Assembly: GCF_965200585.1 (NCBI RefSeq)
Contig: NZ_OZ241361.1
DNA from: Bacterioplanoides sp965200585
Lineage (GTDB): Bacteria > Pseudomonadota > Gammaproteobacteria > Pseudomonadales > Oceanobacteraceae
DNA: 64,000 nucleotides
Direction: 5' to 3' (one strand)
The notes beneath the pieces were generated by a model. That model had not been told where the DNA came from, ran no database searches, and saw nothing but the letters and a program-made list of their open reading frames with translations. The position numbers and the translations under genes are program-made. Shown in pieces: positions 17,100 to 26,838 of this stretch (positions within the stretch are counted from its first letter, which is position 1; each line of letters starts with the position of its first letter).

Positions 17100-18293
17100 T
17101 TAACCCCCCAGCATGGAGCGCGTGGCATAGGCCACCGCGATGCCAAGATAATTACCAATCACATAACCCAGAATCGCCGCCGCAAAACCGGGAATGATAA
17201 TTTCACGATTTTTTAATGCGCCGGCAATCACCGGGATAAAAGGAACCGACATAATGGCAGCCGATGAAGTAATCAGAAACGTATCGGTATCAATATCCAT
17301 CAGTTTGCAGATCATTGCCTGTAGCACTAATGATCCCAGCAGAATAAAACCAATATAGGCAAACAGATCGAGATTCAGGTTGGTCAGAATGCTGGTGTCG
17401 GTCATGGTGCCCATGGTGAAACAAAACACCAGAATCAGATACATGCCCAGTTGAAAGCTGTTAGCTAGCTGGCGGATATAGGGAATAAACGAGGTGCCAA
17501 GACCAAGGCTGGTAATGGCAATAATAGTCACTGCTGACGACATGGATGGCGGGAACAATGCTGAGATGCCAACCGCGCCACCCACACAACCGGCTGAGAT
17601 TAATAATACCTGTAAGGTTTGAGGCAGGGTTTTAATCTGGGTCAGCACTTTATAGCTGTTGGCGGTTTCATCGGCTAAGTGTGAGAAATGGTTTTGACCT
17701 TTATCTGATGATTGTTGTGTTTCGCTGGCTTGAAAAGAACGTAAAAACAGGCTGAATAAGGGTTTGGCCAGTGTCATCACAAAAATCAGGTACAGTGCGG
17801 AGAGCAAAATATCGTAGCTGGTCATGGTAATAAAAACAGACTGATCTGCTTTGATGGCGGTCTTAATCGCCGCCATATTGGGGCCGCCGCCGGTATAAGC
17901 ACCAACCGACATACCAGCAATTTGCCAGATATGATTGAGCTGCCCATGAAATAACCAAGCACCAATAAAGCTGATTAACATTACGGATATTAAAGCAACC
18001 GCCATGCTTTTCATGGTATCGCCCGCCATGGTTAATGAATGGCGGACATCAATGGAAAAAACCAGCATAGGTAACGCCAACGCAATCGCAATTTCGGAAA
18101 TATTGGTTTGCAGGTTGGTAAGTGATTGAGGGTCAATCCAGACAGAAAAATCCAGCGAAGCACTGAGCAATATCCCGAAACCAAACGATAAAACCACCAC
18201 GCCGATTTTATCCAGTAGAGGAAATCGCTGACAAAGAAATACCAGCAGAGCAGGAATGGATAGATACATAATTGCTGCAACAATAACAGACAC
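17100..18293 (-). CDS. DUF819 family membrane protein
   Basis: 397 residues, about 11 hydrophobic helices, starting from GTG 18293 with AAGGA upstream. GMSVGAYTGGGPNMAAIKTA (about 138-157) is a family hallmark glycine-rich loop, repeated in the second half by SAAIMSVPFIPVIAGAL. DUF819 (YjcL-like) proteins are thought to be transporters and often sit beside amino-acid epimerase or peptide genes. Here it follows, 14 bp downstream, a PLP-dependent racemase/aldolase-like gene, so import or export of its amino-acid substrate is a plausible role. Confidence 0.82.
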   Translation of the reverse strand: MSVIVAAIMYLSIPALLVFLCQRFPLLDKIGVVVLSFGFGILLSASLDFSVWIDPQSLTNLQTNISEIAIALALPMLVFSIDVRHSLTMAGDTMKSMAVALISVMLISFIGAWLFHGQLNHIWQIAGMSVGAYTGGGPNMAAIKTAIKADQSVFITMTSYDILLSALYLIFVMTLAKPLFSLFLRSFQASETQQSSDKGQNHFSHLADETANSYKVLTQIKTLPQTLQVLLISAGCVGGAVGISALFPPSMSSAVTIIAITSLGLGTSFIPYIRQLANSFQLGMYLILVFCFTMGTMTDTSILTNLNLDLFAYIGFILLGSLVLQAMICKLMDIDTDTFLITSSAAIMSVPFIPVIAGALKNREIIIPGFAAAILGYVIGNYLGIAVAYATRSMLGG

Positions 18294-18307
18294 GGTGATA
18301 TTCCTTT

Positions 18308-19606
18308 TTATTGTACTTTTTGAGACGGTTTAATATTGGATATAAGTTGAGCGCTTGTTTCTGGCAAAGATGCAGCTTCTGGTAGGTAGTCAGTCGGATA
18401 CTGGAACACCGGCCAACGGTGTTTAATCTGACCATCGTCTAACAGTAATAAATCGCCAAACTGCAGGAAAACCGCTTCACTCTGGTGTGGTCGGAAAAAT
18501 AAAAAGTCATCGCGCTGAATCAGGCTGTTAGCGGGTACCTCATAAAATTCCTGGTTACTGGAATGACCAAATAAACTGGATTGGTAACAGCCGGGTGGAT
18601 AACAAGGCTGAGCCAGCCAGTTGCCACCATAAATAAAGACACCTTGTTTCGGCGCTTTGCCAAAAAATTGCAGAGCACGTGTCAGTCTGGGTGCTAACGG
18701 GATTTCCGGAGCGCTGACGTCTTTTAATACCGGTGCGGCAATAAAGCAGGCCGGAGTGTGGTGTGTCAGCGTAAAGGCATCAAAATCCGTTGGTTTCACC
18801 AGGGCAGAAGCGCTGGCAATCTCATTAATAACGGGCGATGTGTTTTTGTCGTATTTTGTTTGCTTATCGTACAGCGGATAGGTCGAGCTACCTGCGCCAT
18901 TCAGGCAGAGGTGTTGCAGCCTGGCTTCACCAAAAACGGCTTTAACCTGATCCAGTCGTTGCTGATAACAATACATCGCATGACGAAAGGCTTTTTCAGA
19001 ACCACCGAGAAACGCCGGCATTTTGGTGATGTGTGCTTCATAGCCCATCAGACCACTGAATGTTAAATGATCGCTGTTTTGCAGTAATAACAGCGCTTGT
19101 TTAAATGCCTCTGGGTCAGAAAAACCACCGCGGTTGAGCCCGACATTAATTTCCAGGTTAATCTGTAAACGTAATCCATGGCGCTGAGCAAAGTCCTGAT
19201 ATTCCTGCAAACGCTCGAATGAGTCGACCAACCATTGCAGTTGTTGGCGATCATCGAAGCTACTGAGGGTATTTTGCTTCCAATGATAAAAAGCCTGAAC
19301 CGCGCTGATTGGCATCGGCTTGCCCAGTAAAATATCCGCCTCAGGAATCTGCTGAATTAAGCCAATCAGAAAGGGTAAATGAAAACTCATCAGACGATTG
19401 CTGCCGGTGCGGCGCATGATGTAACGAATCAGAGGAATAGACGGCAGCGACTTGGCGACAATGCGATAATGGTATCCCTGATTAATGATTTGCAGCAGGT
19501 GGTCGATATTCTGATCCAGCCGCTGTTTATCAATAATCAGCGATGGATAATGAATGCCTGCCTGCTTGAGGCTGCTATTCAGTGCCTGAAAATAGAGTTC
19601 ATTCAT
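18308..19606 (-). CDS. PLP-dependent alanine racemase-N/D-threonine aldolase-like enzyme
   Basis: About 432 residues from ATG 19606; the extra 20 residues to TTG 19666 look non-coding, and neither start has a strong RBS. The N-terminal TIM-barrel PLP domain has SLIIDKQRLDQNI, the PLP-lysine region RIVAKSLPS, LQINLEINVGLNRGGF and GYEAHI. The C-terminal beta domain (about 330-420) has RDDFLFFRPHQSEA, like metal-dependent D-threonine aldolase/D-serine dehydratase proteins. The precise reaction is not decidable. Forms an operon with the DUF819 transporter. Confidence 0.75.
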   Translation of the reverse strand: MNELYFQALNSSLKQAGIHYPSLIIDKQRLDQNIDHLLQIINQGYHYRIVAKSLPSIPLIRYIMRRTGSNRLMSFHLPFLIGLIQQIPEADILLGKPMPISAVQAFYHWKQNTLSSFDDRQQLQWLVDSFERLQEYQDFAQRHGLRLQINLEINVGLNRGGFSDPEAFKQALLLLQNSDHLTFSGLMGYEAHITKMPAFLGGSEKAFRHAMYCYQQRLDQVKAVFGEARLQHLCLNGAGSSTYPLYDKQTKYDKNTSPVINEIASASALVKPTDFDAFTLTHHTPACFIAAPVLKDVSAPEIPLAPRLTRALQFFGKAPKQGVFIYGGNWLAQPCYPPGCYQSSLFGHSSNQEFYEVPANSLIQRDDFLFFRPHQSEAVFLQFGDLLLLDDGQIKHRWPVFQYPTDYLPEAASLPETSAQLISNIKPSQKVQ

Positions 19607-19755
19607 TGAGTTATACTTTTTATTTTGTACTTTTGTACCATAACGGTTGTTGGCCGTTGATGGCAAGTCAATGAAGCGTTGATGAATCGAATACTATGAT
19701 CGCCACCAGTGGCAAGGTAAACTAGCGCCATGTTTATAACGATGAGGAACAGGCA

Positions 19756-20970
19756 TTGAGTTCTGTTGACCCGCAGAGGCGGGTGTTATCCGGAATGCGA
19801 CCAACCGGTCGTCTCCATCTAGGCCATTATCATGGTGTTCTGAAAAACTGGGTAAAGTTGCAACACGAGTACGATTGTTTCTTCTTTGCCGCAGACTGGC
19901 ACGCACTCAGCAGCCGTTACGAAAGCAGCAATGACATTGCCGGTCATTCTCTGGATATGATCATTGATTGGCTGGCGGCGGGCGTTAACCCGGGCACAAC
20001 CACCTTATTTGTGCAGAGCCGTATTCCTGAACTGGCTGAGCTGCACCTGCTGTTGTCGATGATCACGCCCCAGGCCTGGCTGGAGCGGGTGCCGAGTTAT
20101 AAAGACCTGAAAGAAAAACTGCGCGACAGTGAAAACAGCACGCTGGGTTTTCTCGCTTATCCGTTATTACAAAGTGCTGATATGTTGGCGTTTCGTGCCG
20201 GGCAAGTACCCGTGGGCGCCGATCAGGTGGCCCATATTGAACTGGCGCGCGAAGTGTCTCGCCGGTTTAATCATTTGTATGGCCGTGAAGCCGGATTTGA
20301 AGCCAACGCCGAACTGGCGATCAAAAAGCTGGGCAAAAAAGTATCAGGTTTATATTCCCAGTTGCGCAGCACCTATCTGAGCCATGGTGATGGTGAAGCA
20401 TTAGCGACCGCTCAGGCACTGGTCAAAGAACAGAATAATTTAACCCTGGCGGACCGTGAGCGACTGTTGGGTTATCTCGAAGGCACGGGCAAAACCATCC
20501 TGCCTGAACCGCTGGAAATGTTATCCGATGTCTCTCGTTTGCCGGGGCTGGATGGGCAGAAGATGTCGAAATCTCACGACAACCTGATTCCATTGCGGGC
20601 TGAGCCAGACGAGATTGAGAAAAAAGTCCGTACCATGCCTACCGATCCGGCGCGTATTCGCCTGACCGATGCCGGTGATCCGGATAAATGCCCGGTCTGG
20701 CAGTTCCACCTGACGTACTCGGATGATGCGACTCAGGAGCGGGTACAACAACAGTGTCGCAGTGCTGGCTGGGGTTGTCTGGAATGCAAACAGCCTATTA
20801 TTGATGCGGTGATTACCGAGCAACAACCGATTCGCGAGCGCGCTCAGCAATACGAAAGCAATCGTGATCTGGTGCGTAGTATTATGGCTGAAGGCACCGA
20901 TAAGGCCCGGGAAGAAGTGCGCGACACGCTGGAAATTGTGCGTGAAGCCATGGGCCTGGACTATTTGTAG
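19756..20970 (+). CDS. trpS: Tryptophanyl-tRNA synthetase
   Basis: 404 residues, class I synthetase. The HIGH-type motif is in GMRPTGRLHLGHYHG (about 14-28) and the KMSKS loop in GQKMSKSHDN. It charges tRNA-Trp. It is longer than the ~334-residue E. coli enzyme because of an extra segment between the motifs, as in many pseudomonad-type TrpRS. Start TTG 19756 is preceded by gagg and retains the conserved N-terminus. It heads the trpS-scpA-scpB-rluB cluster. Confidence 0.94.
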   Translation: MSSVDPQRRVLSGMRPTGRLHLGHYHGVLKNWVKLQHEYDCFFFAADWHALSSRYESSNDIAGHSLDMIIDWLAAGVNPGTTTLFVQSRIPELAELHLLLSMITPQAWLERVPSYKDLKEKLRDSENSTLGFLAYPLLQSADMLAFRAGQVPVGADQVAHIELAREVSRRFNHLYGREAGFEANAELAIKKLGKKVSGLYSQLRSTYLSHGDGEALATAQALVKEQNNLTLADRERLLGYLEGTGKTILPEPLEMLSDVSRLPGLDGQKMSKSHDNLIPLRAEPDEIEKKVRTMPTDPARIRLTDAGDPDKCPVWQFHLTYSDDATQERVQQQCRSAGWGCLECKQPIIDAVITEQQPIRERAQQYESNRDLVRSIMAEGTDKAREEVRDTLEIVREAMGLDYL

Positions 20971-20988
20971 AGGAATTAATATCAGATT

Positions 20989-21906
20989 ATGAGCGACCAG
21001 AGCGTAACAGAGGCGGATTCGTCGGAGTCAAGCGAAGTGACTGCTGACAGCCAAGCAGGCACTCAAAAACGAGGCCAGCAGGAAATGCCGTTTGCTCTGG
21101 TGCAGGGCGAGCCCATGACTCAGCTGCCGCTCGATCTGTATATTCCGCCGGATGCGTTAGAAGTTATTCTGGAGCAGTTCGAAGGGCCGCTGGATTTATT
21201 GCTGTATCTGATTCGCAAACAAAACCTCGATATTCTTGAAATCAACGTCGCGGATATTGTTGAGCAATATCTGGAATACATCGACATGATGAAAGCCATG
21301 CAGCTGGAAGTCGCCGGAGAATACCTGGTGATGGCCGCGATGCTGGCCGAAATCAAAAGCCGCATGTTATTACCGCGCAATAACGAAAACGGTGATGAGG
21401 AAGAAGAAGATCCGCGAGCGGAACTGATTCGTCGCTTGCAGGAATACGAACGCTTTAAAACGGCGGCGGAAAACCTGGATGAGTTACCGCGTCTGGAGCG
21501 CGATACCTGGCTGCCGGAAGTGGATGCACCGGAGCGGATTCAGGAGCGTATTCACCCGGAAGTGGAAATGAAAGAAATCATGCTGGCGTTTGCTGCGGTA
21601 TTACGCCGAGCTGAGCGTTTTGAACATCATGAAATTCAGCGCGAGCAATTATCGACCCGGGAGCGGATGACGGATGTGCTGGAGCGTTTAAAAGGCGGCA
21701 GCTTTACCACTTTTCGCTCTCTGTTTGAGCCAAAAGAAGGTAAACTGGGCGTTGTTGTTACGTTTCTGGCGATTCTGGAGCTGGTGAAAGAATCCCTGAT
21801 TGATATCGTGCAGCAGGATACGTTTGGCACCATTCATGTAAAAACCCGGGAAGCCATCAGTCCACACCGCCAGATCCGGGATGAAGCAGACGACGCAGCC
21901 GGTTAA
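20989..21906 (+). CDS. scpA: Segregation and condensation protein A
   Basis: 305 residues, kleisin of the SMC-ScpAB chromosome condensation complex. The conserved N-terminal EQFEGPLDLLLYLIRKQNLDI (about 60-80) contacts the SMC neck, MLAEIKSRMLLP follows, and the C-terminal winged helix holds ILELVKESLIDIVQQ. There is an acidic ~45-residue N-terminal extension. Starts 18 bp after trpS. Confidence 0.93.
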   Translation: MSDQSVTEADSSESSEVTADSQAGTQKRGQQEMPFALVQGEPMTQLPLDLYIPPDALEVILEQFEGPLDLLLYLIRKQNLDILEINVADIVEQYLEYIDMMKAMQLEVAGEYLVMAAMLAEIKSRMLLPRNNENGDEEEEDPRAELIRRLQEYERFKTAAENLDELPRLERDTWLPEVDAPERIQERIHPEVEMKEIMLAFAAVLRRAERFEHHEIQREQLSTRERMTDVLERLKGGSFTTFRSLFEPKEGKLGVVVTFLAILELVKESLIDIVQQDTFGTIHVKTREAISPHRQIRDEADDAAG

Positions 21907-22006
21907 TTGACTCTTTAATTGCTTAGTTGATTGTTTGCTTGGTAGACCATCGTTTGCCAACCGTTAAATAAGACCGTCGTGAGACACTCTTTATGGACGC
22001 TTTGTT

Positions 22007-23533
22007 ATGAGCAGGCCCGCATTAAAAAATATTCTTGAAGCTGCGTTGATGGCTGCCGGTGGGCCGCTGTCGCTGGAACGTATGCAGACCTTGTTTGATC
22101 ATCACGAACAACCCAAAAGCACCGAGCTGAAACAAGCTCTGACGGACATCAAACACGACCTGTTAGGCCGTGGTATTGAATTGATCGAAGTCGCCAGTGG
22201 CTATCGTTTACAAGTGCGTAGCGAAGTAGCTCCCTGGGTTGGCCGCTTGTGGGATGAACGCCCACAACGCTATTCTCGCGCCTTGCTGGAAACACTGGCG
22301 CTGATTGCTTATCGCCAACCCATTACCCGGGGCGATATTGAAGATGTGCGTGGTGTGGTGGTGAGCTCACAAATGATGAAAACCCTGATCGAACGCGACT
22401 GGGTGCGTATTGTGGGGTATCGCGATGTGCCGGGCCGTCCGGCAATGTATGCCACGACTAAAGAATTCCTCGATTATTTTGGTTTAAAAAGCCTGGAAGA
22501 CTTGCCAAGCTTGATGGAAATCCGCGAGCTGGAAGACACCAATCGTAAGCTGGAATTTGGTGATGATGCTGAAGCCCGCAAAGAAACACCAAAAGAATAC
22601 GACTTTGCGTCGGATGAGGATGTTGAAGAGCGTGGTGCCAGTGTGCTGGATGCTACCGAAGAAGATCTGGCAAAAGCGGCGGCGCTGGTTGAACGTGTTG
22701 AAGCCAATGTATTTGCCCGCCCGGACGATGAGGATGAAGCAGCCTCTGAAAAACCACGTGATATTGGTGAGTTACTGGAGCGCTTGGAAAACGTCGAAAA
22801 AGATCGGGATTTATCCGATTTGGTTGCTCAGCAAGAAGATTTGATGGCGCAGCAGGAAGCTGCGATGTCAGAGTCAGTAGCTGACATGGATGCTGCTACA
22901 GTGAGTAGTGACTCTGAAGAGAACAGCGCTACGCAAGAGAGCAGCGCAGCCGAAGCGAATATGGAGCAGGCTATTGCTTCTGAAACTAGCGCTCCGGAAA
23001 CCCCTCTATCAGAAGCCGCAGCCGACACGCCGAAGACGCTGGAAGATGCTCAGCGTGCACGTTTATTAGCCGAGCAGCAGGCTATTAAAGATCGCATTAT
23101 GCAGGAAATTGCCGCAGAGCAGGCGGCCGCCAGTGCCGGTGCAGAGTCTGAGGTGCTTGAGCCTGAAATGGTCGAGTCTGAGATAGTTGAACCTGAAGTA
23201 GTCGAGTCTGACGATTATGCTGATAGTAGGGATGCAGCAGAAGAACAGGCCGAGCGCGAATTGCTTGAAGAGCTGCAACTGGAGCAAGAGCGGCTTGAGC
23301 AGGAAAAAGCCGAACAGGAACAGCTTGAGCGAGAGCAGCTTGAGCAAGAACAACAGCGCTTAGAATCCGAAGCGGAAGAGTTATTGATTCAGCAGGAAAT
23401 TGAAGCTGAAAAAGCCCTGTTAGCTGAAGAGCAGGCGGCAGAAGAGGTAGCTGAACAGCAAGCTCAGGAAAACGAACAAAGCGATGATGACTCAGACTCG
23501 TCATCGCCGTCTGGCCCTAGTCTATTTGGATAA
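22007..23533 (+). CDS. scpB: Segregation and condensation protein B with very long acidic tail
   Basis: 508 residues against about 180-280 for typical ScpB. Residues 1-180 carry the two winged helices (LLETLALIAYRQPITRGDIEDVRG; GRPAMYATTKEFLDYFGL) that bind the ScpA linker. Residues about 185-508 are an acidic, Glu/Gln/Ala-rich extension ending in a predicted coiled coil of E-Q-L-E repeats (about 415-490). The frame stays open with normal codon use, so the tail is coding. Part of trpS-scpA-scpB-rluB. Confidence 0.92.
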   Translation: MSRPALKNILEAALMAAGGPLSLERMQTLFDHHEQPKSTELKQALTDIKHDLLGRGIELIEVASGYRLQVRSEVAPWVGRLWDERPQRYSRALLETLALIAYRQPITRGDIEDVRGVVVSSQMMKTLIERDWVRIVGYRDVPGRPAMYATTKEFLDYFGLKSLEDLPSLMEIRELEDTNRKLEFGDDAEARKETPKEYDFASDEDVEERGASVLDATEEDLAKAAALVERVEANVFARPDDEDEAASEKPRDIGELLERLENVEKDRDLSDLVAQQEDLMAQQEAAMSESVADMDAATVSSDSEENSATQESSAAEANMEQAIASETSAPETPLSEAAADTPKTLEDAQRARLLAEQQAIKDRIMQEIAAEQAAASAGAESEVLEPEMVESEIVEPEVVESDDYADSRDAAEEQAERELLEELQLEQERLEQEKAEQEQLEREQLEQEQQRLESEAEELLIQQEIEAEKALLAEEQAAEEVAEQQAQENEQSDDDSDSSSPSGPSLFG

Positions 23534-23566
23534 GAGCTGACAACCGAATTCAGAAGAAGAGATGTT

Positions 23567-24403
23567 ATGAGAGAACGAGTACAAAAATTATTAGCCCTGG
23601 CGGGTGTTGCCTCACGTCGTGAAGCCGAGCGTTTAATTGCCGAAGGTCGGGTTACCGTAAACGGCGATAAGGTGAAATTGGGCGACCGTGCACACCGTTT
23701 AGATGATGTGCGTGTTAATGGCCGTCCGGTTAAGCTCGAAGAAGCGGGTCGTACCCGTCGGGTGCTGGCTTATAACAAACCCGTGGGTGAAGTGTGCTCA
23801 CGCAATGATCCGGATGGTCGTCCAACCGTATTTGATCATTTACCGAAAACCAAAAACGAGCGCTGGATCAATGTTGGCCGTCTGGATATTAATACCAGCG
23901 GTTTGTTGTTGTTTACCACTGATGGCGATTTGGCCAATAAATTAATGCATCCGTCTTCAGAAGTGGATCGCGAATACGCCGTGCGTGTGCGTGGTGACGT
24001 AGACGAAGCCATGATTGAGCGGCTGAAAGAAGGCGTGATGCTGGAAGATGGCCCGGCACGCTTTACCGATGTGCAGTTCTTTGATGGTGAAGGCGCCAAC
24101 AAGTGGTACCACGTGGTGGTGATGGAAGGCCGTAACCGTGAAGTACGTCGTTTATGGGAAAGCCAGGGTGTGGAAGTCAGCCGCTTAAAACGCGTGCGTT
24201 ATGGCTGTATTTTTATGCCGGCGAATATTCCGGTTGGCACCTGGGTAGAGTTAAAACAGCGCGAAGTAAATGACCTTGCCGATCTGGTTGGTCTGGAGCG
24301 CAAACGCACCAAGCGCTTAATTGGTAAAGAAAAAGAGCAGTTTGTGCGTCAGCAAAAACGCCAGAAGGTGCGTCAATCGGCAGAAAAGCGCAAACCGAAA
24401 TAA
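23567..24403 (+). CDS. rluB: 23S rRNA pseudouridine(2605) synthase
   Basis: 278 residues. An S4 RNA-binding domain (about 1-60; QKLLALAGVASRREAERLIAEGRVTVNG) precedes the RsuA/RluB catalytic domain, with the active Asp in GRLDINTSGLLLFT. RluB makes pseudouridine 2605 in 23S rRNA. The C-terminal ~35 residues are Lys/Arg-rich. Adjacent to scpB as in many gammaproteobacteria. Confidence 0.92.
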   Translation: MRERVQKLLALAGVASRREAERLIAEGRVTVNGDKVKLGDRAHRLDDVRVNGRPVKLEEAGRTRRVLAYNKPVGEVCSRNDPDGRPTVFDHLPKTKNERWINVGRLDINTSGLLLFTTDGDLANKLMHPSSEVDREYAVRVRGDVDEAMIERLKEGVMLEDGPARFTDVQFFDGEGANKWYHVVVMEGRNREVRRLWESQGVEVSRLKRVRYGCIFMPANIPVGTWVELKQREVNDLADLVGLERKRTKRLIGKEKEQFVRQQKRQKVRQSAEKRKPK

Positions 24404-24468
24404 AAGGCGATTGTATATGCCTGAAATCAATATTAGATTTCAGGCTGTATCAAAACAAGGATGGTTTT

Positions 24469-24921
24469 ATGAAGTATTTATTAGTTATTGCTGTTGTTGC
24501 TGGTTCTTTATATCAGCTTTATCTCCCTAAATTGACTGATGAGTCAGTAAGGCGGTTTATGGATGATATGCAGATAGCTGAACAGATGAAAGACTATTCT
24601 CGCGTAGAAGAGATGTTCACTGATACTGTTAAGGTATCGATACGACGCGGCAATGCGGATTCTGTAAAAACAACGAATATTTCTAGCTCACAGCTGGTTG
24701 CTGTGATGAAAAAGCTACATCAGCCTGAATATGAATATGTTTCTGATTTGAAAATAAAAGATATTCAGATTCTTAGTGATAAAGCAATTGTCGCTACTGA
24801 TGAAACACTATGGATGACAGTTGAGGGGAGTCGCTTCAAAAAACGTACGCAAGGGTTGCTAACTCTTATCGTTGAAGGCTTTGATATTAAAATAACTGAG
24901 GTGAAGGATTACGCTCATTAA
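24469..24921 (+). CDS. Small exported or membrane-anchored protein, NTF2-like
   Basis: 150 residues with an N-terminal hydrophobic segment (about 1-17) acting as signal or anchor, then an alpha+beta domain (AEQMKDYSRVEEMFTDTVKVSIR ... IQILSDKAIVATDETLWM) resembling NTF2/SnoaL-like cone folds. No catalytic residues can be named. AT-richer than rluB. Followed by a strong intrinsic terminator. Confidence 0.55.
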   Translation: MKYLLVIAVVAGSLYQLYLPKLTDESVRRFMDDMQIAEQMKDYSRVEEMFTDTVKVSIRRGNADSVKTTNISSSQLVAVMKKLHQPEYEYVSDLKIKDIQILSDKAIVATDETLWMTVEGSRFKKRTQGLLTLIVEGFDIKITEVKDYAH

Positions 24922-24955
24922 TTGTTGTGACTACTGAAAATTTAATTCCCTCAAT

Positions 24956-24980
24956 AGCAGCTCAATTGAGCTGCTTTTTT
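24956..24980 (+). terminator. Intrinsic terminator
   Basis: agcagctcaa/ttgagctgct perfect stem followed by six T residues, 34 bp after the preceding stop. It ends the plus-strand cluster and abuts the convergent rhomboid gene. Confidence 0.9.
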
Positions 24981-25575
24981 ACATCTCAACGGTCACATTT
25001 TTAACCGGTATTTTCTGCAATATCATGGCGCAGGCAATTCCACTTAACACGCCGAAAATATTACTCTCCCAGGAAATGTAGGCATTAATCGGTAATAACC
25101 CAAATACCAATCCACCCCAGCCCAATAAGGTAATCAGTGAGATTGCCAGGTGTTTGACCTGACGGGTACGAATGCCGCTGACCAATAAAAAGCCAAACAG
25201 CGCATAAACTAAACCGTTAAGGCCCATATGTGGGATACCCCGGGCAAACAGCCAGACACCAAGGCCGGTAGCAAGCGTGCTGCTCAGCAGTACGGTCAGG
25301 TAGGTTTTTTTACCGTATTGCATTGCCAGAAAAGACAGAATCGTAAACGGAATAATATTCGAGGCGAAGTGCCAGGTGTCCTTGTGTAGCACTGGCGCCG
25401 TTATGATCAACGGCAGGCGGGTTATTTCACGGGGAATCAAAGCCAGTACATTAAGGCCGCGCAATGTCAGCAGGTTAATCAGCTCGATTACTGCCAGTGC
25501 GGCAGCAATCATTAAAACAAAGCGAAACTGCTGACCAAACATCCTTTTTACAGCAGAAATTTTATAGGGTGTCAT
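24979..25575 (-). CDS. Rhomboid-like membrane protein lacking both catalytic residues
   Basis: 198 residues, six to seven membrane helices in the rhomboid arrangement. The L1/helix-2 landmark DTWHFASNIIPF is present (WH..SN). The catalytic serine motif GxSG reads GLNG (residues 118-121, Asn120 for Ser). The catalytic histidine region reads SWESNIFGVLSGI, with Asn172 where EGH/EAH-type rhomboids have His. With both dyad residues changed it cannot be a serine protease and is best called a rhomboid pseudoprotease. Single-gene unit with an ATG start. Confidence 0.75.
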   Translation of the reverse strand: MTPYKISAVKRMFGQQFRFVLMIAAALAVIELINLLTLRGLNVLALIPREITRLPLIITAPVLHKDTWHFASNIIPFTILSFLAMQYGKKTYLTVLLSSTLATGLGVWLFARGIPHMGLNGLVYALFGFLLVSGIRTRQVKHLAISLITLLGWGGLVFGLLPINAYISWESNIFGVLSGIACAMILQKIPVKNVTVEM

Positions 25576-25633
25576 GCGCTCTGATCGTTCCTTGTCGTGT
25601 GTTTCTTGCGACTGAATTCCTGACGGCTAGCAA

Positions 25634-26743
25634 TTAATCGGCTTTATGCTCACGCGCTAAATAGTCGTGAGACTGCATTTCTAACATACGGGACGTGGTG
25701 CGCTGGAATTCAAATTCCAATTTACCGGTGCCGTAAATTTCGTGAATCGGCGCATCGGCAGACATAATCACTTTAACGCCACGATCGTAGAATTCATCAA
25801 TCAGGTTGATATAACGGCGTGCGAGATCGTCGTTTTTGGTGCCCATTACCGGCACGTTAGAAATCAGAATAGCGTGGAACAGTTTGCCCAGTTCGATGTA
25901 ATCATTTTGTGAGCGTGGGCCATCACATAAGCCTTCAAATTCAAACCAGGCCACGTCATCACAGATTGCTTTAGCTGGAATATTACGTCCCAGAATTTCG
26001 ACATTCACGTTGTTTTCAACGTGTTTAGCGTCTGGCACTAAGCTATCGAAGCTTTTTTTCAGGCTGGCTTCTGCGGTTTCATCCAGCGGATAGTGGTACA
26101 GCTCGGCTTGCTCCAGTGTCCGTAAGCGGTAATCCACGCCACTATCGACGTTAACCACTTCGGTGTATTTATTCAGCAGTTTAATTGCCGGAATAAAACG
26201 ATCACGTTGTAAGCCGTCTTTGTATAAACCGTCTGGAACGATGTTAGAGGTGGAGACCAGCGTGACGCCACGGGCGAATAATTCCTGCATCAGGCCGCCA
26301 AGAATCATGGCATCACCGATGTCAGAGACAAAAAACTCATCGAAACAGATCACAACGGCTTCTTCAGCAATCTGATCGGCAACGGTTTCCAGTGGGTTTT
26401 TCGCGCCGGTCAGTTTGGTTAAATCACCATGAACGCGCTGCATAAAGCGGTGGAAGTGAGTGCGCATTTTACGTTCAAATGGCAGTGCATCGTAAAAGGT
26501 ATCCACCAGATAGGTTTTACCACGGCCAACGCCACCCCAAAAGTACAGACCTTTAATGGGTTCTTTCTGCTTCTTTTTGCTGAACAGCTTCGACATAAAG
26601 CCTTTGCTTTTATTGGCTTCATAATCGGCGACCAAATCATCGTACAGGCGCTGCAGATGCTTAACGGCCATTTCCTGCGCTGCATCGTAAGAGAAGTCAT
26701 CACGTTTTAAGTCTTCTTGATAGAGTTCCCAGGGGGTAGACAC
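25634..26743 (-). CDS. zapE: Cell division ATPase ZapE (AFG1-like)
   Basis: 369 residues, AAA-type P-loop ATPase. Walker A is GGVGRGKT, Walker B VICFDEFFVSD, and the sensor region has TSNIVPDGLYKDGLQRDRFIP. ZapE destabilises FtsZ rings and is needed in some growth conditions. Length and motif order are standard. Preceded by a short intergenic region and followed at 58 bp by the rhomboid-like gene in the same direction. Confidence 0.92.
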   Translation of the reverse strand: MSTPWELYQEDLKRDDFSYDAAQEMAVKHLQRLYDDLVADYEANKSKGFMSKLFSKKKQKEPIKGLYFWGGVGRGKTYLVDTFYDALPFERKMRTHFHRFMQRVHGDLTKLTGAKNPLETVADQIAEEAVVICFDEFFVSDIGDAMILGGLMQELFARGVTLVSTSNIVPDGLYKDGLQRDRFIPAIKLLNKYTEVVNVDSGVDYRLRTLEQAELYHYPLDETAEASLKKSFDSLVPDAKHVENNVNVEILGRNIPAKAICDDVAWFEFEGLCDGPRSQNDYIELGKLFHAILISNVPVMGTKNDDLARRYINLIDEFYDRGVKVIMSADAPIHEIYGTGKLEFEFQRTTSRMLEMQSHDYLAREHKAD

Positions 26744-26838
26744 AGCACACTCCAGATATCAGTGGTTGATTGGATCAATACAACAAAATGGGGGCGCAAT
26801 TTACCTTAAAATGGCGCCTATTTGTAGAGGGAGGATGT

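Noticed and set aside
23066..23504. Minus-strand ORFs opposite the scpB tail
   Set aside because: They mirror the Glu/Gln repeats (giving Leu/Phe-rich products) and do not form a plausible protein.
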